Below are positions 6,644-11,973 of a stretch of DNA of 14,319 nt, in pieces. This stretch comes from DASUFI01 sp036274635. Its GTDB lineage: Bacteria > Planctomycetota > B15-G4. The stretch lies in the NCBI GenBank assembly GCA_036274635.1, contig DASUFI010000279.1:1-14319 (forward strand), given 5' to 3'. Position 1 is the stretch's first letter, and every line of letters starts with the position of its first letter. The notes below the pieces were generated by a model. The model searched no databases. It was not told where the DNA came from and saw nothing but the letters and a program-made list of their open reading frames with translations. The translations under genes and the position numbers were made by a program.

Positions 6644-8380
6644 CTAGAACATCTCTCCCTGCTCCCCCAGCATCGCCTCGCGCACGAGCGGCAGCGGCAG
6701 CGGCCCGAGCCGGATGAACGCGTCGTGGAACTTCTGCAGCGAGTAGTCCTCGCCCAGCTTGGCCTGGTAGTCGTCGCGCAGCTTCAGGATCGCGAGCTTC
6801 CCCATGGTGTAGTAGCCGTAGAGCGCATCCGAGGTGCCGCGCTTCGCTTCGGCGACGGCCACCGGGTGCGGCTGGTGGCCCATGGTCTCGAACAGGCGCG
6901 TGGCCTCGTCCACCGTCATGCCCTGCGTGTGCATCTTGATGCCCACGAGGAAGCGCACGTTGCGCAGCAGCGCGTCCTGCAGCTGGGCGAGGCGGTACCT
7001 GGGCTCGCTGGCGTGGAAGCCCTCGTCGAGCATCATCTGCTCGCTGTAGTGCGCCCAGCCCTCCGAGTTGGAGTTGGCGCCGAAGACCTTGCGCACGTCG
7101 GACGGATAGGACCTGGCGTACAGGAACTGCAGGTAGTGGCCGGGATAGACCTCGTGCACCGACACGTTGGTGATCGCGGCCGTGTACCACTGCTTCATGA
7201 AGTCGGCCTGCTCGGCCGCGGTCCAGCGCGGGTCGGGCAGGGTCATGTTGTAGAAGCCGCGCAGCTTCGCGGTCTCGAAGGGCCCGGGCGTGTCCATCGA
7301 GGCCGAGGTGGTCGAGCGCATGAAGGGCGGCGTCTCCTTCACCTGCGCGGGCTCGGAGGGCGGGATGGTCACGATGCGGCGGTCCGTGATGAACTGCCGC
7401 AGGGAATCCAGCTCGGCCTGCGTGGTGGCGAGCAGCGCCTCGGGAGCCGGGTGCTCGTCCTGCAGCGAGGCCAGCACCTCGTCCGCCGGCTTCGTGGGGT
7501 CGATGCCGTAGGCCACGGCCAGGAAGTCGTCCTCGTTCCGCTGCCAGTCCTCCTGGGCGATCTGCAGCAGGCGGTCGAGCGGCTCGTCGATCATCTCGTT
7601 GGCTTCGAGCGCGTGGCGGTAGGTGTCCGCGCCCCAGGCGAAGTCGCCCTTGGAGCGCGGCAGCAGGTCGTCCTTGAGCCAGGTCTTGTACTCGCCCAGG
7701 GCCGCGATCACGGCCGCGTTCGTGAGCGCGAACTCCGCCGCGAGCGCGGCGTCCGTCACCTCGGTGAAGGCCGCCGGCACGTCGCTGGTGAAGAAGCTGA
7801 TGTTGCCGTCGATCTGCTCCAGCGCGATCTCGGTGTAGACCTGCGGCGGGTCGTCGAGGTTGTTGCGCGCCTCGGCCAGCGCGGCGGGCATGCGCTTCTC
7901 GCGCTCGATGAGCGAGCGCAGGCGCTCGTCGGCCGGCGCGTAGGCGCGCTTCATGATCACGTAGGCCGCGCCGGTGACGCCACCGCTGTAGGCGTCGGGG
8001 TCGCGGGCCCAGCGCCGGATGACGTCCAGCGACAGGATGCCCGCGTCCATCGCGTGCAGCAGCTGCTCGCGGTCGAGCTGGTTGGCGGGCGAGAGCGTGG
8101 CCGGGTCGATCGCGTTGAGCGCGGCCAGGAAGCCCTTGAGCGCCGCCGACTCGGCGCGGCGCGCCGAGCTGGAGTAGTCCTCGAGGCGGTCGTCGTAGGT
8201 GTGGATGCCGAGGTCGGTCGCGCCGCTGGGGTGGCGGCGGAAGTTGTCCTGCAGGATGGAGTGTGCGAGCTGGGCGAAGGCGGCGTCGCCGGAGCCGGCC
8301 GCGGGGCGCGGCGGGCTGCTGGAGCAGGCGGCGAGGACGAGGGCGAGCGCGGCGCCGCCGGACAGGATCGAGTGTCGCAT
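6644..8380 (-). CDS. DUF885 family lipoprotein, putative zinc metallopeptidase
   Basis: A 578-residue protein. Residues 1-19 are a lipoprotein signal ending LAAC, with lipidation expected at C19, so it should sit on a membrane facing the periplasm. The rest matches the DUF885 family in length and wording. The diagnostic motif is HEVYPGH (409-415), the HExxPGH form of a gluzincin zinc site, with the downstream EGWAHYSEQMM (440-450), where E440 is the likely third ligand. DUF885 proteins are widely annotated as peptidase-like with unknown substrates; a dipeptidase or carboxypeptidase scavenging peptides is an inference. The start at 8380 fits the lipoprotein signal; the 78-residue extension to 8614 overlaps the divergent gene. 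TACGAT lies 6 nt upstream and there is no Shine-Dalgarno, suggesting a leaderless message. Confidence 0.92.
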   Translation of the reverse strand: MRHSILSGGAALALVLAACSSSPPRPAAGSGDAAFAQLAHSILQDNFRRHPSGATDLGIHTYDDRLEDYSSSARRAESAALKGFLAALNAIDPATLSPANQLDREQLLHAMDAGILSLDVIRRWARDPDAYSGGVTGAAYVIMKRAYAPADERLRSLIEREKRMPAALAEARNNLDDPPQVYTEIALEQIDGNISFFTSDVPAAFTEVTDAALAAEFALTNAAVIAALGEYKTWLKDDLLPRSKGDFAWGADTYRHALEANEMIDEPLDRLLQIAQEDWQRNEDDFLAVAYGIDPTKPADEVLASLQDEHPAPEALLATTQAELDSLRQFITDRRIVTIPPSEPAQVKETPPFMRSTTSASMDTPGPFETAKLRGFYNMTLPDPRWTAAEQADFMKQWYTAAITNVSVHEVYPGHYLQFLYARSYPSDVRKVFGANSNSEGWAHYSEQMMLDEGFHASEPRYRLAQLQDALLRNVRFLVGIKMHTQGMTVDEATRLFETMGHQPHPVAVAEAKRGTSDALYGYYTMGKLAILKLRDDYQAKLGEDYSLQKFHDAFIRLGPLPLPLVREAMLGEQGEMF

Positions 8381-8386
8381 GCGTGC

Positions 8387-8392
8387 ATCGTA
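8387..8392 (-). promoter_or_regulatory. -10 hexamer at leaderless spacing (DUF885 gene)
   Basis: TACGAT on the minus strand, exactly 6 nt before the ATG at 8380, the same geometry as the VOC gene. Confidence 0.5.
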
Positions 8393-8445
8393 CGACGCGC
8401 CCACGGCGCACTCCATCGCGCGCGGCGGGCTGCGCGGCGCGGGCG

Positions 8446-8475
8446 TTTCCACTCTCGACGCGGCGTGACTAGCTT
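8446..8475 (+). promoter_or_regulatory. Candidate promoter of the 8520 lipoprotein gene
   Basis: TTTCCA (8446-8451) and TAGCTT (8470-8475) are 18 bp apart; the -35 matches TTGACA at four of six positions. Transcription would begin near 8482, leaving a leader of about 38 nt that contains a ribosome site. Confidence 0.4.
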
Positions 8476-8507
8476 GTCCGGCCTGCGCTCTTCCCTCAGC
8501 CTTCCCC

Positions 8508-8513
8508 CGAGGA
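8508..8513 (+). promoter_or_regulatory. Ribosome binding site of the 8520 gene
   Basis: CGAGGA about 6 nt before the ATG at 8520, a moderate Shine-Dalgarno. Confidence 0.5.
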
Positions 8514-8519
8514 CCTGCC

Positions 8520-9590
8520 ATGCACGACCCGTCTCGCCTGCTGCGCCTCGCCGCCGGCGCCGCACTCTGCGCCGCCAGCGGCTGCACCCAGCTCGGCCCC
8601 GCCTCCATCGCCAACGGCCGGGCGGCCTACACCGACGTGATCACGCGCACCAACGACGAGCAGCTGCTCGGCACGCTGGTGCGCCTGCGCTACGCGGAGA
8701 CCACGTCCATGCTCATGGTCACCGCGGTCACGAGCCAGACCGAGCTCACCGTGGACTCGGCCATCAACCTGGGCTTCGGCCAGCACCGCGGTTACGACGG
8801 CAACCTCGTTCCGTTCAGCGCGGGTGGCAGCTATCGCGAGTCGCCCACCATCAGCTACGAGCCGTTGACGGGCGCGCACTACCTCAAGCAGATGGTCACG
8901 CCCATCTCGCTGGAGCTCTACGGGCTGATGGTGGACAGCCTGTCCGACTCGGAGTGGACGCTGAAGCTGCTCACGGCCAGCCTCGCCGGCCTCGACGCCC
9001 CGGTGAACTACCAGTCGCCGCGTGCGGCCGACCTGCAGCGCGCCCTGACGCTCATGGCCAGCCTGAACCGCGCAGGCGCCCTGGACTTCGCCTACAGGAC
9101 GGGCGACGACAGGGACGTGGAAGGCGTCGACATCGTGCTGGACAACAACGAGGCCGCATCGCACGACGTCGCCGAGCTGCTGAAGCTGCTCCGCAAGCCG
9201 GTGCCCGAGAAGACGGGCGAGCCCCTGCGCCTCGAGCTGCAGATGGGGCGCATCGCGGCCGGGCCCGACAACCTGCGCGTGCTCACGCGCAGCCCGTACG
9301 AGCTGCTGCGCCTGGCCTCGCACGGCGTGCAGGTCCCCGACGAGCAGCTGGCCGCGGGCATCGCGCCGGCGGCGGTCGCGGCCTCCGCCGCGCCCTTCGT
9401 GCACGTGCACTGCGCCCTCACGGAGCCCACCGATCCGTTCGTGTCGGTGCAGTACCGCGGCTACTGGTTCTGGGTCGAATCGAACGACACCGAGAGCAAG
9501 CGCGGCTTCTCGACCATGCAGACGCTGCTGCTGTCCTGCCTGCAGGAAGGCAGCGCCGCGAAGCCGCAGCTCACGCTGCCCGTGAACTAG
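8520..9590 (+). CDS. Putative outer-envelope lipoprotein, conserved hypothetical
   Basis: A 356-residue protein with a lipoprotein-type signal (LRLAAGAALCAASGC, lipidation expected at C22; the -3 residue is Ala instead of the usual Leu, so the lipobox is imperfect). The mature part opens with LGPASIANGRAAYTDVITRTNDEQLLGTLVRLRYAET, where successive segments resemble a family of uncharacterised lipoproteins known to me mainly from proteobacterial genomes. A Gly/Ser/aromatic stretch (about 80-120) is followed by helical segments and a Trp/Tyr-rich end (YRGYWFWVES). No enzyme motif is visible, so an assembly or scaffold role at the outer membrane is only a guess. The start is supported by the signal sequence and a Shine-Dalgarno. 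It is divergent from the DUF885 lipoprotein (139-bp gap), and its stop is 13 bp from that of the convergent FG-GAP gene. Confidence 0.85.
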   Translation: MHDPSRLLRLAAGAALCAASGCTQLGPASIANGRAAYTDVITRTNDEQLLGTLVRLRYAETTSMLMVTAVTSQTELTVDSAINLGFGQHRGYDGNLVPFSAGGSYRESPTISYEPLTGAHYLKQMVTPISLELYGLMVDSLSDSEWTLKLLTASLAGLDAPVNYQSPRAADLQRALTLMASLNRAGALDFAYRTGDDRDVEGVDIVLDNNEAASHDVAELLKLLRKPVPEKTGEPLRLELQMGRIAAGPDNLRVLTRSPYELLRLASHGVQVPDEQLAAGIAPAAVAASAAPFVHVHCALTEPTDPFVSVQYRGYWFWVESNDTESKRGFSTMQTLLLSCLQEGSAAKPQLTLPVN

Positions 9591-9603
9591 TGGATGCGCG
9601 CTG

Positions 9604-9957
9604 CTAGGGCGTCACCCCGTGGAGCGCATTGCTCGACGAGTAGCCGCCGTGCGCGCCCCCGTCCTTGATCCAGAACTGCAGGTACACGTCGAAGCCCGAC
9701 GCGATGCCCGGCGGCCAGACGGAGTCCAGCGTGACCTCGCCCACCCCGTCGGTGAGGAAGGGCAGCGCGATGCTGGGCACGGTGATGTCGGGCACCAGCG
9801 TGCCGCCGAGGAAGGGCTGCTTGCTGGCCAGCGTGGAGACGACCAGCATCGCCGGCACGCCGCGCGCGGCCCGCTCGAGGCGCAGCACGAACGGGGCGCC
9901 CGGTTGCAGCGAGCTCTCGACGGCCAGCTTGGGCAGGCCGCCGCTGCCGAGCGTGGC
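9604..9957 (-). other. C-terminal SNALxGxTP domain, copy 2
   Basis: Residues 484-600 of the FG-GAP protein, homologous along its length to the domain at 53-400. Conserved points include LPKLAVESSL, QPFLGGTLVP, WPPGI, VYLQFWIKD and SNALHGVTP. The copies differ at most positions, so this is an old family relationship and not a recent duplication. Confidence 0.8.
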
Positions 9958-11406
9958 CTTGCACTCGTCGGTCCAGTTCGGGCCATAGAGGTACAGGAAC
10001 CACAGGCCGCCCTGGTCGAGCCCGCCGTCGTCGTCGCCGATGGCGCCCACCGCGACGTCGCCGATGCCGTCGCCGTTCAGGTCGCCCAGCGCGCACAGCG
10101 TCTGGCCGAAGAAGTCGCCGGCGTCGAGGTGGCCCGTGAAGCCGCCCTCCTTCGTGTCGATCTGCCGGAAGGCCTTCACCCTGCCGTCCGTGTTCATGAA
10201 CAGCGTCCACACGCTGCCGGTGTTGGGCCCGCCGCCCACGTCGCCCTCGTAGCCGACGTCGCCCACGAGCAGGTCCTGGATGCCGTCGCCGTCCAGGTCG
10301 CCCGGGCACGCGAGGCCGTGCGCCCAGTTCTCGTTCTCGACGAACTTGCCCGAGAAGCCGCCCTCCAGCTGCGCGATCTTGGTCTGGTTCTTCACCGTGC
10401 CGTCGTGGTTGAGGAACAGGATCCACACGGCGCCGCACGCCTCGTGGCAGCCGAAGGCCTTGTACGGATGGCTGTCGTAGGTGGGGATGTTCGTGATGCC
10501 GGACACGGCCAGGTCGACGACGCCGTCGCCGTCGAGGTCCCCCATCGAGCAGGCCGCGTAGCTGAAGCGGCTGTACGAGCCGATGTAGCCCGCGAAGCCA
10601 CCGATGCCGTTGGTGATCTTCGTGAACGACTTCACCGTCGCGTCGGGGTTGAGGAACAGGATCCACTCCGCGCCCACGAGGTGGCCGCCCTGCATGTCGT
10701 AGACCGCGCCGGCCGCGAGGTCGTTCACGCCGTCGCCGTCGAGGTCGCCGAGGTTGACCAGCGACGTGCCGAAGCGCTCGCCGTCCTCCAGCGTGCCCGT
10801 GAAGCCGCCCTCCGTCGCGCTGATCTTCTGCTGGTGCTTCACGGTGCCGTCCGGGTTCAGCGAGAGGATCCAGACCGCGCCCGCGTCGCCCCAGCCGTCG
10901 TCGTCCATCCAGCCGCCCACGGCCAGCTCCGGCGAGCCGTCGAAGTCGAGGTCGCCCATCCAGCACAGCGACCAGCCGAACAGGTCGCCCTTGTCGATGG
11001 GGCCGACGAAGCTGCCCTGCGTCTCGCTGATCTTCTGCTGGGAGCGGACCGTCTGGTCCTTCTCCATGAACAGGATCCAGAGCGAGCCCGTGAGGAAGCC
11101 GCCGTCGTCGTCGCCGTAGGAGCCGACGGCCAGGTCCACCACGCCGTCGCCATCCAGGTCGCCGATGGGCGTGATCGAGATGCCGAAGAGGTCGCCCGGG
11201 TCCGCGAGGGGGTCGGTTCCCGCCGGCGTGAGCACGCCACTGAAGCCGCCCACCGTCTCGCTGATCTTCTGCTGGCGGATCACAGACCCGGCCAGCGGCA
11301 CGGACTTGGGCGGCTGGAAGGGGACCTGCTGCAGGGCCGCGGCGCCGGACGCGAGAACCATGCTGAGGCCGGCCGTGACGGCGAGGGACATGCGGATTCG
11401 GTGCAT
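9604..11406 (-). CDS. Exported FG-GAP repeat (integrin-alpha-like) protein
   Basis: A 600-residue secreted protein. Residues 1-24 are a signal peptide (MHRIRMSLAV start, ending ASGAAA). Residues 48-475 hold six tandem FG-GAP units, each running through GGFTG, FG-x-SL, GDLDGDG-xx-DLAVG, DDDGG, and WILFLN-x-DGTVK. Each has a calcium-type loop DxDxDGxxD (for example D83, D85, D87, D91; unit 6 uses N444; unit 2 uses E160 for the last Asp). Residues 484-600 are the SNALxGxTP domain shared with the beta-helix protein. FG-GAP units usually build a beta-propeller, so a surface adhesion or ligand-binding role is likely; no enzyme site is seen. The start at 11406 is set by AGGAGG 8 nt upstream and by the signal peptide; the frame extends to 11868 but overlaps another gene. 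The leader can form a striking hairpin. Confidence 0.92.
   Translation of the reverse strand: MHRIRMSLAVTAGLSMVLASGAAALQQVPFQPPKSVPLAGSVIRQQKISETVGGFSGVLTPAGTDPLADPGDLFGISITPIGDLDGDGVVDLAVGSYGDDDGGFLTGSLWILFMEKDQTVRSQQKISETQGSFVGPIDKGDLFGWSLCWMGDLDFDGSPELAVGGWMDDDGWGDAGAVWILSLNPDGTVKHQQKISATEGGFTGTLEDGERFGTSLVNLGDLDGDGVNDLAAGAVYDMQGGHLVGAEWILFLNPDATVKSFTKITNGIGGFAGYIGSYSRFSYAACSMGDLDGDGVVDLAVSGITNIPTYDSHPYKAFGCHEACGAVWILFLNHDGTVKNQTKIAQLEGGFSGKFVENENWAHGLACPGDLDGDGIQDLLVGDVGYEGDVGGGPNTGSVWTLFMNTDGRVKAFRQIDTKEGGFTGHLDAGDFFGQTLCALGDLNGDGIGDVAVGAIGDDDGGLDQGGLWFLYLYGPNWTDECKATLGSGGLPKLAVESSLQPGAPFVLRLERAARGVPAMLVVSTLASKQPFLGGTLVPDITVPSIALPFLTDGVGEVTLDSVWPPGIASGFDVYLQFWIKDGGAHGGYSSSNALHGVTP
9982..11265 (-). 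repeat. Six tandem FG-GAP repeat units
   Basis: Protein-level repeats starting at residues 48, 126, 195, 264, 344 and 416, with lengths 78, 69, 69, 80, 72 and about 60. At the DNA level the calcium-loop stretch recurs as variants of gccgtcgccgtcgaggtcgcc. Unit 4 is the most irregular: it lacks the DDDGG stretch and carries an insert with two Cys (C320, C324). Units 2, 4, 5 and 6 have a Cys two or three residues before the GDL motif. Confidence 0.85.
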
Positions 11407-11414
11407 CGGGAGTG

Positions 11415-11464
11415 CCTCCTGGACCTTCCCTCCACGGACTCGAGCGGTCCAGGCGCTCGAGTCC
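11415..11464 (-). promoter_or_regulatory. Leader hairpin with loop complementary to the Shine-Dalgarno region
   Basis: The ribosome site AGGAGG is at 11415-11420. Upstream, 11436-11446 and 11454-11464 form a perfect 11-bp stem (ggactcgagcg/cgctcgagtcc). Its 7-nt loop (11447-11453, CCTGGAC on the minus strand) is the exact complement of GTCCAGG at 11418-11424, which overlaps the first half of AGGAGG. Loop pairing would make a pseudoknot covering the ribosome site. The stem could instead be a DNA operator. Confidence 0.5.
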
Positions 11465-11503
11465 ACTTGCATCCGGCCGTGATTCGGGGGCGGCCGGGGG
11501 CAA

Positions 11504-11509
11504 ATGTTA
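11504..11509 (-). promoter_or_regulatory. Candidate -10 of the FG-GAP gene
   Basis: TAACAT on the minus strand, within the most AT-rich part of the 252-bp gap between divergent genes. It would give a leader of nearly 100 nt that contains the hairpin at 11436-11464. No good -35 is visible. Confidence 0.35.
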
Positions 11510-11648
11510 CCCGGCGCTGCCAAACTTCGCCGGCCGGACCGGCCCGCGCGGGGCCGCTGTCCGCCTGCCCGCTGCAGCGGCCCGGCCCCGTGGCCGGTCG
11601 CGCAGCCATTCGGCGCATGAAGAGGCATGCGACACGCTCTGCCGTCCC

Positions 11649-11654
11649 AGGAGG
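11649..11654 (+). promoter_or_regulatory. Ribosome binding site of the 11659 gene
   Basis: AGGAGG with 4 nt before the GTG at 11659. It favours this GTG over the upstream ATG at 11619, which has no such site. Confidence 0.6.
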
Positions 11655-11658
11655 CCCC

Positions 11659-11967
11659 GTGAAGATCCGCTTCCAGGTCGGCGAGCGCGTGAAGCACGAC
11701 GTGGAGGCCTCGTACAGCCGCGGGCTGCGATGGCTCCACGTGCGCCTCGACGGTCGTCTCGTCTACAGCCATTGCGCGCTGCTGCCGTGGTCGGTGCGCA
11801 AGCCGCGCGAGTTCCGCTCGCAGGGTCCGGAGGTGCACTTTTACATGGTGGACCCGCCCGGCTGGCACGATCCGATCTCGGGCGTCGTGCTGCGCAACTA
11901 CAGGCTGTGGCTGGACGGGCAGCCGGTCGCGACGCTGGGCGAGTCCGCTGACACAGCACGTCGCTGA
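11659..11967 (+). CDS. Small conserved-looking beta-rich protein, function unknown
   Basis: A 102-residue protein without signal peptide or TM segment, probably cytoplasmic. I do not recognise it with certainty. It contains two similar strand-turn-strand units, WLHVRLDGRLVYS (25-37) and YRLWLDGQPVATL (81-93), with HDVEASYS (13-20) before the first. This order (H-x-hE, a paired LDGxxV hairpin, then a closing hairpin) is reminiscent of FAIM1-like beta-sandwich proteins, but that is a weak analogy. One Cys (39) and several Trp are present. The GTG start is set by AGGAGG at 11649-11654. The coding case is the tidy ribosome site, alternating hydrophobic pattern and sensible composition, all absent from the long Arg/Ala-rich frame it sits in. 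The stop is 6 bp from that of the convergent kinase gene. Confidence 0.65.
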   Translation: MKIRFQVGERVKHDVEASYSRGLRWLHVRLDGRLVYSHCALLPWSVRKPREFRSQGPEVHFYMVDPPGWHDPISGVVLRNYRLWLDGQPVATLGESADTARR

Positions 11968-11973
11968 TGCGAC

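Noticed and set aside
6495..8411. Open frame of 638 codons on the minus strand
   Set aside because: Alternative frame of the DUF885 gene, Arg-rich, overlapping the SGNH gene and lacking the HEVYPGH motif.
8381..8614. 78-residue N-terminal extension of the DUF885 protein
   Set aside because: It would overlap the divergent lipoprotein gene and displace a clean lipoprotein signal.
6725..9607. Open frame of 960 codons on the plus strand
   Set aside because: Runs antisense through the DUF885 gene and then out of frame through the 8520 lipoprotein gene; no recognisable domain.
9982..11265. Regularly spaced similar DNA stretches, considered as a CRISPR-like or intergenic repeat
   Set aside because: They follow the reading frame and encode FG-GAP calcium loops; spacing matches protein units of about 70 residues and copies vary at third positions.
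9619..11658. Upstream part of the 782-codon plus frame that contains the 11659 gene
   Set aside because: Antisense to the FG-GAP gene; only its tail from the GTG at 11659, with AGGAGG in front, looks like a protein.
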